A stretch of DNA of 54,500 nt, taken from Luteolibacter sp. (lineage in GTDB: Bacteria > Verrucomicrobiota > Verrucomicrobiia > Verrucomicrobiales > Akkermansiaceae). The stretch is from contig JAUYNL010000042.1 in assembly GCA_030696085.1 (NCBI GenBank), positions 1 through 54,500 of the forward strand, read 5' to 3'. Both the position numbers and the translations under genes were made by a program. Below, one piece after another: positions 17,500-25,270 of this stretch; positions within the stretch are counted from its first letter, which is position 1, and each line of letters starts with the position of its first letter. Below the pieces are notes generated by a model, which saw only the letters and a list, made by a program, of their open reading frames with translations, ran no database searches and was not told the DNA's origin.

Positions 17500-17876
17500 T
17501 TCCTGATTCCCTCCCACTTCCCAACTCACTCCAAAAGCACCACCCCCGCTCTCATTCCATGGGGGGCGATCCTGCGGATACCACTCACAACTCCTCCCGC
17601 AGTCTTGCCGGATTGGCCCTGAACCTGCGCCAAATCAAGCTGTGAGGCACCTTTTACACCCTCCATCCCTTGTCGCTTCAAGGGATTTGGGTTGTTAGAA
17701 AAATCTTTGGCTAGAGCCACCGAGTTCCGCGCCCAAATCCGCATTTTATGCTTGGTTCTCACTACCCATGGTAGGAAAATATCCCAGCCTTACACCACAT
17801 CTAGTTTTCTTTCGACTTTCTGAAGCATCAACCCCAAGTCCTTGTCCCTTTTGATCCAAAATTCAGCTCCAAATCC
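17500..17876 (+). other. Non-coding leader of nrdJ
   Basis: The interval of about 375 bases between the aqpZ hairpin and nrdJ contains no credible gene. A small TCCCTT/AAGGGA hairpin lies near 17667-17690. I looked for a cobalamin riboswitch (B12-box consensus) and a clear NrdR operator, because the next gene uses B12 and makes dNTPs, and recognised neither. Confidence 0.5.
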
Positions 17877-20800
17877 ATGAACTCACCCGCACCCACTCTC
17901 GAAAACCCTGCCCGCCGCATGAACACGCCCGCGCCAACCCACACAGGACTCGCTTTCGAGCCCAATTTCGCCACTCCCGGAGTCTCACCCTTCGATGAAA
18001 TCGAGTGGGACCACCGCACCGCGGAAATCACCGACGACAGCGGCAAGGCGCTCTTCCGTCAGGAAAACGTGGAGGTTCCCAAGTCATGGAGCGAGCTCGC
18101 CACCAAGATCGCCGTCTCGAAGTATTTCTATGGCGACGCATCCATAGGCAGGGACCCTAACAAGGGAGGCCGCGAGCAATCGGTCCGCCAGCTCGTCCAC
18201 CGCGTCACCCGCACCATCACCGACTGGGGCCTCGAGGACGGCTACTTCTCTAACGAAACCAGCGCCGAGGTTTTCTATCAGGACCTCACCTGGCTGTGCC
18301 TCCACCAATACGGCGCCTTCAACTCGCCGGTATGGTTCAACGTCGGCCTCTATCACCAATACGGCGTCGGCAAGGGCGGCAGCGAAGGCAGTTGGCACTG
18401 GGACGATACCGCCGGAAAAGCCAAACGCGCGACCAGTCAATACCACTATCCGCAGGCCAGCGCCTGTTTCATCCAGGGAGTGAAGGACAACATGGAGGAC
18501 ATCATGCGCCTCGCCACTTCCGAGGCCATGCTCTTCAAGTACGGCTCCGGCACCGGCTCGGATCTATCCACCCTGCGCTCGTCCCGCGAAAAACTCTCCG
18601 GCGGCGGCCGCCCCTCCGGCCCGATGTCCTTCCTGCGCATCTACGACCAGGTGGCCAACGCGGTGAAGTCCGGCGGAAAAACCCGCCGCGCCGCCAAGAT
18701 GAACACGCTCAAGGACTGGCATCCGGACATCGAGGACTTCATCGAAGCCAAGACCATCGAGGAAAAGAAAGCCTGGGCGCTCATCGAGCAGGGCTACGAC
18801 GGCTCCTACAACGGCGACGCCTACGGCTCCGTGATGTTCCAGAACGAGAACCTCTCCGTGAGAACCAGCGACGAGTTCATGCAAGCCGCCGTGGAAAACG
18901 GCGACTGGTGGACACGCCGCGTGACCGATGGCGAACCGTGCGAAAAGAAAAACGCCCGTGAACTCCTGCGCAAAATCGCGCTCGGCACCTGGACTTGCGG
19001 CGATCCCGGCATGCAGTTCGACTCCACCATCCACACCTGGCACACCTGCAAGGGCAGCGGCCGCCAGAACTCCACCAACCCCTGCTCGGAGTATCTCTTC
19101 CTCAACGACACCGCCTGCAATCTCTCCTCGCTCAACCTCGTCCGCTTCCAGCAGCCCGACGGTTCCTTCGATGTGGAACGCTTCAAGTCCGCCGTTAGAC
19201 TGTTCATCGTCGCCCAGGAAATCCTCGTGGACCGCGCCAGCTACCCGATCAAGTCCATCGCGGAAAACTCCCACGCCTTCCGCACGCTCGGCCTAGGTTA
19301 CGCCAATCTCGGCGCGCTCATCATGAGCCGCGGCCTCGGCTACGATAGCGATGAGGGCCGCACCTACGCCAGCGCCATCACCGCCCTCATGACCGGCCAC
19401 GCCTATCAGGTCAGCGCGGAAATGGCCGCCGCCAAGGGCCCCTTCCCTTCCTATCACGATTCCCGCTATGGCGATGTCACCCACCCGCCGGCCCCGTCCA
19501 ACGAGCCGTCGATGCTCGAAGTCATCGAACTCCACCGCTCCAAGGCCGGAAAACTCGAAGGCCGCGGCGATTGCGCCCCCATCATCAGCGCCGCCCGCAG
19601 CGCGTGGGACAGCGCCTTGGAACATGGGCGCCACTATGGCTACCGCAACGCCCAGGTTTCCGTGCTCGCCCCCACCGGCACCATCGGCTTCCTCATGGAT
19701 TGCGACACCACCGGCATCGAGCCCGACATCGCGCTGGTGAAATACAAGCTGCTCGCCGGCGGCGGCATGTTGAAGATCGTCAACCGCACCGTGCCTCCCG
19801 CACTCAAGCGCCTTGGCTATACCTCCGATGAGATCGCCGCCATCCTCATCCACATCGAGAAATACGACACCATCGAGGACGTCACCGATCCCGAAACCGG
19901 CAAGACCGTGCAAAGCGGCCTGAAACCCGAACACCTGCTGGTTTTCGACTGCGCCTTCAAGGCCCACCTCGGCACCCGCAGCCTCAATTACCGCGGCCAC
20001 CTCAAGATGATGGCCGCCGCCCAGCCGTTTCTATCAGGAGCCATCTCCAAGACCGTCAACATGCCGCAGGAGGCCACCGTCGAGGACATCATGCAGACCT
20101 ACATCGAAGCATGGCAGCTCGGCTTGAAGGCTGTCGCCATCTATCGGGACGGCTCGAAACGCTCCGCTCCCCTCAACACCAGGAAAACCGTCGGCATGGG
20201 CGGTGAACTCGATGCCGCCACGCCCGGAGGCGAGGATCTCGCGGAACGCATCGCCACGCTCATCCGCGAAAACGACGACTTGCGGAAGAAATCCGGAACC
20301 CGCACCCGCCGCCCTATGACGGACACCCGCATGTCCATCACCCACAAGTTCGAGATCGCCGGGCACGAGGGCTACATCACCGCCGGCCTCTATCCGGACG
20401 GCCAGCCCGGCGAGGTCTTCGTCCAGATGTCCAAGGAAGGCTCCACCATCGGCGGCCTCATGGACACCGTCGCCACTCTCACCTCCATGTCGCTGCAATA
20501 CGGCGTGCCGTTGGAGCAACTCGTCAACAAGTTCGCCTATCAGCGCTTCGAGCCCAGCGGCTACACCCGCAACGCCAACATCCGCACCGCCTTCTCCATC
20601 ACCGACTACGTCTTCCGCTGGCTCGGCTGCGAGTTCATCAAGGGCTACAAGGAAGCCACCTCGCCCGAAAGCCACCAGGCCGACCTGCCGATGCCCGAAA
20701 TCGAGCAGATGGAAAAACAAGCCGTCAACCGCCCGGTTTCGGATCTCAGCATCACCGCCGACCTCCCCGCCCCCAAACCCGACCGCGTCAAAGCCGCCCT

Positions 20801-20912
20801 CGGCACCGCCTACATGGGCATCATCTGCTCCCACTGCGGCTCGGATAAAGTGATTAGAGCCGGGGCCTGCGGAGTCTGCACACAGTGCGGGACGAGCCAG
20901 GGGTGTAGTTGA
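17877..20912 (+). CDS. nrdJ: Adenosylcobalamin-dependent (class II) ribonucleotide reductase
   Basis: This 1011-residue enzyme reduces ribonucleotides to deoxyribonucleotides with a B12-generated thiyl radical and needs no oxygen. Signatures: CFIQGVKDNMEDI, GTGSDLSTLRS, and NPCSEY (401-406), in which Cys403 and Glu405 match the thiyl-radical Cys and partner Glu of the family. APTGTIGFLMDCDTTGIEPD is the nucleotide-binding loop. The tail ends in a zinc-ribbon-like CSHCG...CGVCTQCGTSQGCS, which also supplies redox cysteines. The N-terminal 30 residues look low in conservation, and ATG at residue 15 is a possible alternative start. No class I subunit genes are seen. It fits with cbiX and hemL elsewhere in the window. 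Confidence 0.95.
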   Translation: MNSPAPTLENPARRMNTPAPTHTGLAFEPNFATPGVSPFDEIEWDHRTAEITDDSGKALFRQENVEVPKSWSELATKIAVSKYFYGDASIGRDPNKGGREQSVRQLVHRVTRTITDWGLEDGYFSNETSAEVFYQDLTWLCLHQYGAFNSPVWFNVGLYHQYGVGKGGSEGSWHWDDTAGKAKRATSQYHYPQASACFIQGVKDNMEDIMRLATSEAMLFKYGSGTGSDLSTLRSSREKLSGGGRPSGPMSFLRIYDQVANAVKSGGKTRRAAKMNTLKDWHPDIEDFIEAKTIEEKKAWALIEQGYDGSYNGDAYGSVMFQNENLSVRTSDEFMQAAVENGDWWTRRVTDGEPCEKKNARELLRKIALGTWTCGDPGMQFDSTIHTWHTCKGSGRQNSTNPCSEYLFLNDTACNLSSLNLVRFQQPDGSFDVERFKSAVRLFIVAQEILVDRASYPIKSIAENSHAFRTLGLGYANLGALIMSRGLGYDSDEGRTYASAITALMTGHAYQVSAEMAAAKGPFPSYHDSRYGDVTHPPAPSNEPSMLEVIELHRSKAGKLEGRGDCAPIISAARSAWDSALEHGRHYGYRNAQVSVLAPTGTIGFLMDCDTTGIEPDIALVKYKLLAGGGMLKIVNRTVPPALKRLGYTSDEIAAILIHIEKYDTIEDVTDPETGKTVQSGLKPEHLLVFDCAFKAHLGTRSLNYRGHLKMMAAAQPFLSGAISKTVNMPQEATVEDIMQTYIEAWQLGLKAVAIYRDGSKRSAPLNTRKTVGMGGELDAATPGGEDLAERIATLIRENDDLRKKSGTRTRRPMTDTRMSITHKFEIAGHEGYITAGLYPDGQPGEVFVQMSKEGSTIGGLMDTVATLTSMSLQYGVPLEQLVNKFAYQRFEPSGYTRNANIRTAFSITDYVFRWLGCEFIKGYKEATSPESHQADLPMPEIEQMEKQAVNRPVSDLSITADLPAPKPDRVKAALGTAYMGIICSHCGSDKVIRAGACGVCTQCGTSQGCS

Positions 20913-20993
20913 ACGTGGCGGCGGATTGCATCCGCCAGACCCAAACCGATGTGAATCCGATTGCACTGATCCCATTTACCCAATTCCATAATT

Positions 20994-22211
20994 ATGTCTG
21001 AATCTACAAAATCGCGAGTTGCACTCGGTTCACCTGACGATGCAGCCTGCAATTCGCATCTCGATGAGATTGTAAAATCCGCCGAATTGGCGTTATCGAC
21101 TCTTGCTGGAATAGAGGAGTCGGCAAAAACAGTCTCAATTTCACTATCTGATACTCAAGCAGCAATCACAGCAGGCAGCGCCGACATTCAAACAAAACTG
21201 GTGGATATTTCAGCGGTCGCAACGCAAGCCATAACCGCAAAAACTCAGATAGCGGACGCTCAATCAGTAATTGCCACAAAATCAGATCATATTCAAAATG
21301 CTCAAGAGCATGCAGACTCGGTCAGGGCAAATCTTGACCGGGCACTTACTGAAGTCACGCAGCAGGTCACCGAGTCTGAAGGTCTGAAATCTCGTGCCCA
21401 GTCGGCAACTGACTCGGCAACCGCACTGCTCACCGAAATTCGAACAACTAAGGGGTCAGTAGAAACGGATGCAACAACAGTCGCTGAGCTTCGCAAAAAC
21501 GTCGAGGATTCGGCAGCGCAATCAAAGGGACTTGCAGACAAGTCCGCCATAGTGGAGGAGAGAATTGCCGATTACGAAAAACGCCTGCATGAGATTGATG
21601 CCCAATGTGCCGACCAACTGGAAAAGATTGAGGACCTGCTACGTGGCGCGACCAGCGCCGGGCTTGCTCACGCATTCGATGATCGACGAAGAACATTCTT
21701 GAAGCCGCATATTCTGTGGCAAAGCATATTTATCGGCTCGCTGGTAGTATTGGTTATACTGGCCGTTCAAGGCCTCTGGTCCGTCTATCACGTCGACAAA
21801 GCTCCTGAATGGGACGAATTGTTACGCATGTGGTTATCGCGCATTCCTCTCGTTGGCGCGTTAGTATGGTTGGCCATGCACGCGAGTCGGGAGGCTGCCC
21901 TCTCCAAGCGACTGGAAGAGGACTACGGATACAAAGCTGCAATTGCCACCTGTTTTGAAGGATTCCGAAAAGAGATGACGAACATTGGTAAAGATGTAGG
22001 TTTCGAATCGGCCCTTGGAAAGCTATGTGCCGACACACTCACCACGATGGCAACTCCGCCTGGTCGGATATACGATAAGCACGCTCTTGCCGTCACTCCT
22101 ATAGACGAATTGAAGCAAATTACCAAAGCAGCAACTGAAGCCGCTAGAACGATGGTCGACGCAGCGAAACCTGTAGCTGAGGCGGCGGCCAAGATTGCAA
22201 AACCTCTTTAA
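20994..22211 (+). CDS. Coiled-coil two-TM membrane protein, function unknown
   Basis: Residues 1 to about 225 of this 405-residue protein are Ala/Ser/Thr/Gln/Glu-rich with heptad character, predicting a long coiled coil. Two hydrophobic spans follow, about 241-262 and 281-299, separated by a short charged loop. After them comes SREAALSKRLEEDYGYKAAIATCFEGFRKEM, recalling the DUF6161-type membrane proteins, but I cannot confirm this. The tail is again Ala-rich helical. There is no signal peptide. Base composition is visibly more AT-rich than nrdJ upstream, and it sits beside a repeat array, so acquisition by transfer is plausible. Topology suggests a cytoplasmic coiled-coil sensor or scaffold anchored in the membrane. 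Confidence 0.75.
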   Translation: MSESTKSRVALGSPDDAACNSHLDEIVKSAELALSTLAGIEESAKTVSISLSDTQAAITAGSADIQTKLVDISAVATQAITAKTQIADAQSVIATKSDHIQNAQEHADSVRANLDRALTEVTQQVTESEGLKSRAQSATDSATALLTEIRTTKGSVETDATTVAELRKNVEDSAAQSKGLADKSAIVEERIADYEKRLHEIDAQCADQLEKIEDLLRGATSAGLAHAFDDRRRTFLKPHILWQSIFIGSLVVLVILAVQGLWSVYHVDKAPEWDELLRMWLSRIPLVGALVWLAMHASREAALSKRLEEDYGYKAAIATCFEGFRKEMTNIGKDVGFESALGKLCADTLTTMATPPGRIYDKHALAVTPIDELKQITKAATEAARTMVDAAKPVAEAAAKIAKPL

Positions 22212-22235
22212 TATCCTGAATGGGTTCAGGCCTCG

Positions 22236-22271
22236 CACCCTCCCATCCACCCTCCCATCCACCCTCCATTC
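22236..22271 (+). repeat. 12-bp tandem repeat (CACCCTCCCATC), about 3 copies
   Basis: Two exact copies of the 12-mer (22236-22247, 22248-22259) and a third with one base deleted (22260-22271) open the repeat region. It merges into a C/T-rich tract. A related version recurs before the second palindromic unit, near 22686-22706. Confidence 0.8.
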
Positions 22272-22308
22272 CCTCCCCTTCCCGGCGTTTCTTCCGCCGC
22301 GCATCCCC

Positions 22309-22418
22309 AAGGAGGGGCGATGCATGATCGCCCATGCGGATGCTTGGACGATGGAATGCGCGAAGCTCTTTTCATCGTCGCACCATCCGCATCGGCGGAC
22401 GCGTTCCGCCGCTCCTTG
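22309..22418 (+). repeat. REP-like unit A
   Basis: This is the first unit of the dispersed palindromic array, about 109 bp. Hairpin 1 is GGGCGAT-gcatg-ATCGCCC and hairpin 2 is CGGCGGA-cgcgt-TCCGCCG near the 3' end. It is preceded by a pyrimidine tract and an about 25-bp GCGTTTCTTCCGCCGCGCAT leader shared with unit B. About 325 bp of unrelated sequence (22419-22741) separates it from unit B, and I saw no gene in that stretch. Confidence 0.85.
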
Positions 22419-22741
22419 CCCAGCACTTCGCGCCCCCTTCCGCCACGCCGCGTAGGCGCATTCGTGAGAATGCGGCGTATGGATGGATCTTGGGAATGAG
22501 AAGGGTCGGCGCGGCGGTTCGTAGGCAGGGCGGGCACTCGGATTGCGGTGGAGACGGGCGGCTGAAGCCGCCGGCCCGCGTCATGGCGACTTTCGATAGG
22601 GTCAGTCGATAGTCCCGAATAACAAGCATTCGCTCGTCGATAGGACTAACAAGCAGTCGCATGTGAATGGTCACCATCCGCTATTTCCCATCCACCCACC
22701 ATTCCCTCCCCTTCCCGGCGTTTCTTCCGCCGCGCATCCGC

Positions 22742-22850
22742 AAGGAGAGGCGATGCATGATCGCCTAGCGGATGCTTGGTCGATGGAATGCGCGAAGCTC
22801 TTTTCATCGTCGTTCCATCCACATCGGCGGACACGTTCCGCCGCTCCTTG
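22742..22850 (+). repeat. REP-like unit B
   Basis: The unit runs from AAGGAGAGGCGATGC to CCGCCGCTCCTTG. Hairpin 1 is AGGCGAT-gcatg-ATCGCCT and hairpin 2 is CGGCGGA-cacgt-TCCGCCG. A linker of about 25 bp containing the perfect palindrome CTTGCGCAAG (22869-22878) joins it to unit C. The unit start-to-start distance to C is 134 bp. Confidence 0.9.
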
Positions 22851-22875
22851 GGGGGAGGTCCGCAGACGCTTGCGC

Positions 22876-22984
22876 AAGGAGAGGCGATGCATGATCGCCT
22901 TGCGGATGGATGGACAATGGGAAGCGCGAAGCTCTTTTCATCGTCGCTCCATCCACATCGGCGGACACGTTCCGCCGCTCCTTG
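22876..22984 (+). repeat. REP-like unit C
   Basis: This is nearly identical to unit B, with the same two hairpins and linker. The central part differs at a few bases. Start-to-start distance to D is 133 bp. Confidence 0.9.
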
Positions 22985-23008
22985 GGGGAGGTCCGCAGAC
23001 GCTTGCGC

Positions 23009-23117
23009 AAGGAGAGGCGATGCATGATCGCCTTGCGGATGGATGGACCATGGGAAGCGCGAAGCTCTCTTCATTGGCTTTCCATCCTCATCGGCGGACA
23101 CGTTCCGCCGCTCCTTG
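23009..23117 (+). repeat. REP-like unit D
   Basis: Same layout as B and C. The middle segment (CTCTCTTCATTGGCTTTCC) has diverged, while both hairpin stems are intact. Start-to-start distance to E is 137 bp because the linker is slightly longer. Confidence 0.9.
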
Positions 23118-23145
23118 GGTGGGGAGACTCCGCAGACGCTTGCGC

Positions 23146-23254
23146 AAGGAGAGGCGATGCATGATCGCCTTGCGGATGCTTGGCCGATGGCATGCGCGAT
23201 GCTCTTTTCATCGTCGCTCCATCCGCATCGGCGGACGCGTTCCGCCGCTCCTTG
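23146..23254 (+). repeat. REP-like unit E with partial copy
   Basis: This is the last full unit before the transposase gene. Hairpin 2 has the cgcgt loop, as in unit A. A truncated extra copy of the hairpin-2 right half (GGACACGTTCCGCCGCC) follows at about 23258-23275, just upstream of the RAYT gene. Confidence 0.88.
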
Positions 23255-23312
23255 GGAGGACACGTTCCGCCGCCCCCTTGACTCCGAGCGTGTGACCCGT
23301 CAGCGTCGGATC

Positions 23313-23969
23313 ATGAATTCCGATTCCTCCCATCCTCCACTGCGTTTTCTCAGCGAGTGGACGGAGATCCGGAAATCGAGGAATCACCTGCCTCATTGGG
23401 ATGCCGGGCGAATCGCCTGTTTCATCACGTTCCGACTGGCCGATTCCCTCCCTGCGGATCTTCTATCCGAATGGCGGGCTGAACGCGACGCATGGCTGGC
23501 GCACCACCCGCAACCATGGCCCCCTGAAACGGAAGCGGCATACCACAAGCGCTTTTCCACCCGCATCGATCAGGCGCTGGATGCGGGACATGGATCGTGC
23601 CTTCTGGGCATCATGGAAAACGCGGCTTTCGTTTCAGACACGCTCTCCCGCCGGAATGCGCTGGATTACCTGCTCCACTCGTGGGTCATCATGCCAAACC
23701 ATGTGCATGTGCTGGTTTCTCCCTTTCCGGAAAAGCCGCTGTCCGGATTGGTAGCCGGATGGAAACGCTTCAGCGCCACGCGGATCCACAAGGAGTCTGG
23801 CGCGACGGGTTCCCTTTGGCAGAAGGATTACTTCGACCGCCTGATCCGGGATTGGGAACACTTTCTCAATGTGGCGAGATACATCCGGAGAAATCCGGTA
23901 AAGGCCGGGCTGATAGAGGGGTGTTTCCTGCTCTATGCGGCTCCATGGGTTCAACGATTGCTGTCATGA
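23313..23969 (+). CDS. REP-associated tyrosine transposase (RAYT, Y1/HUH family)
   Basis: This 218-residue single-strand-DNA transposase belongs to the TnpA-REP group. The HUH metal motif is MPNHVHVLV (127-135) with His130 and His132. The catalytic-type tyrosine is Tyr173 in WQKDYFDRLIRD, and the helix YIRRNPVKAGL (190-200) is the normal family tail. RAYTs nick and move short palindromic REP elements. This gene is embedded in a palindromic array, with units A-E upstream and F downstream, which strongly supports the pairing. ATG 23313 was chosen because the upstream open frame only translates repeats. The protein looks intact. Confidence 0.9.
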   Translation: MNSDSSHPPLRFLSEWTEIRKSRNHLPHWDAGRIACFITFRLADSLPADLLSEWRAERDAWLAHHPQPWPPETEAAYHKRFSTRIDQALDAGHGSCLLGIMENAAFVSDTLSRRNALDYLLHSWVIMPNHVHVLVSPFPEKPLSGLVAGWKRFSATRIHKESGATGSLWQKDYFDRLIRDWEHFLNVARYIRRNPVKAGLIEGCFLLYAAPWVQRLLS

Positions 23970-23989
23970 CCAAAGCTCTCCTCATCAAC

Positions 23990-24082
23990 ACTCCATCCGC
24001 ATCGGCGGACACGTTCCGCCGCTCCTTGGGGGGGCGGTCCGCAGACGCTTGCGCAAGGAGATGCGATGCATGATCGCACATG
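23990..24082 (+). repeat. REP-like unit F (right flank of the RAYT gene)
   Basis: Here the order is hairpin 2 (CGGCGGA-cacgt-TCCGCCG), linker with CTTGCGCAAG, then hairpin 1 in the variant form TGCGAT-gcatg-ATCGCA (24062-24078). It is in direct orientation with units A-E. This is what is expected if the array continues across the RAYT gene. The outermost stem pair is T-A here, against G-C elsewhere. Confidence 0.88.
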
Positions 24083-24221
24083 CGGATGCTTTTCGATTCA
24101 TCCGACCACGCTCACATCGATGCGCTCTGCGCTGTGTTGGCTCGACACGAAAATGGCGATGTCGTCGGTGTCGGCTACTTGGTGGACATGGAACGGGGGT
24201 GTGGTAGGTCGTGTGCAAACC

Positions 24222-25152
24222 ATGACTCAAGCCCATTTTCCCAAAGCGATTCCGCGCCTGCTGTTGTTTGGCGGTTGGTTGATTTCAGGCAGTTTGGCGG
24301 TTGCGGGGGAGCCGTTGGTGACGAATGTGCGGGCGTTCCAGCAGGAAGGCACCAAGCGGGTTTTGATTGATTATGACTTGAGCGGAAACACCGGGCCGGC
24401 GTGGGTGTCGGTGGTGGGATCGGGCGAACTCCGGAATCGTGCTGGAGAATTACACGCTGCCAGTGGGTGCGCAGGCGATCACCTTCCGCTATCAGTTCAC
24501 CGGCGCGGTCGACGGGGACTACCTCGTGGTGTCCTTCGGTGGTCATCCGCCCGTCGGCTACGGCGTGGATAACGCGGCCAGCGAGAGCGGGGAAATCACC
24601 GCCGTGCTGCCGGTGGAACACCTCGCCGGACAACAGGGTGATCTGGTTTTCCGCGTGATGAGCCGTGGCAATCCGAACGCGGTGGCCGCTCTCAAGGGCA
24701 TCACTCTCGGCACCGTGGAAGATCCGGATCTCGACGGTCTCACCAACTCCCAGGAAGCAATCCACGGCACCAATCCGTTGCTGGCAGATAGCGATGGCGA
24801 CGGTCTCACCGATCCACAGGAAATCAGCTCCAGCCTCACCGGTCCGCTCGTGGGGGATAGCGATGGCGATGGCTCGAATGACGGTGCGGAAGTAGCGGCC
24901 GGCACCAATCCGCTCGATGGCTCGTCGCGGTTCGCCGTGGCATCCCCGGTGAAAGCGGGTGGCGATTTCACCATCACCTGGTTCTCCCGACCGGGGCGGA
25001 TCTACCGCGTCATCCGGGCCGCCGAGCCGACATTTGTTAGTTATGTCGTCGTGGTTTCCGGAATCGCCGCCGCGCCGCCACAACAATCGTTTGTGGATAG
25101 CGGAGCAGGCAGCGCCGTCCGAATGTTCTATCGGGTAGAGCTGGAGCCGTGA
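24222..25152 (+). pseudogene. Secreted thrombospondin type 3 repeat protein, frameshifted
   Basis: The N-terminal part (from ATG 24222) has a signal peptide (PRLLLFGGWLISGSLAVAG) and a VTNVRAFQQEGTKRVLIDYDLSG segment typical of secreted Verrucomicrobia proteins. Near 24420-24430 the frame changes by one base. The rest continues in another frame as VLENYTLPVGAQAITFRYQF and then calcium-binding TSP3-type repeats: DPDLDGLTNSQEA, DSDGDGLTDPQEI, DSDGDGSNDGAEV. The C-terminal domain is beta-rich. The second part alone could start at GTG 24439, but would then lack a signal peptide. Either the gene is broken or there is a sequence error. It lies next to the REP array. Confidence 0.65.
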
Positions 25153-25270
25153 CGGAAATCATGAGGTGCGCCCGGGATCGTCGGGTTCCCGTTTGTGGAT
25201 GATCGCTCCGAGGTGGTTTCTGGCGGCACGGACTCCGACCATGATTCGTACGGGCGGCCAGCCGCCGCAT

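Noticed and set aside
17500-17876. Cobalamin riboswitch before nrdJ
   Set aside because: The B12-box consensus and the expected multi-helix layout were not found, although biology would make it plausible.
22663-23295. Overlapping frames in several phases translating HPHRRTRSAAPW-like repeats
   Set aside because: They are translations of the palindromic units. Similar frames exist on both strands and none has a conserved domain.
22309-24082. CRISPR array
   Set aside because: Units are too long, spacers are not unique (linkers are nearly identical), and no cas genes are present.
24080-24370. 96-codon plus-strand frame starting in REP unit F
   Set aside because: It begins within the repeat and runs across the start of the TSP3 gene in another frame. 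No conserved domain was seen.
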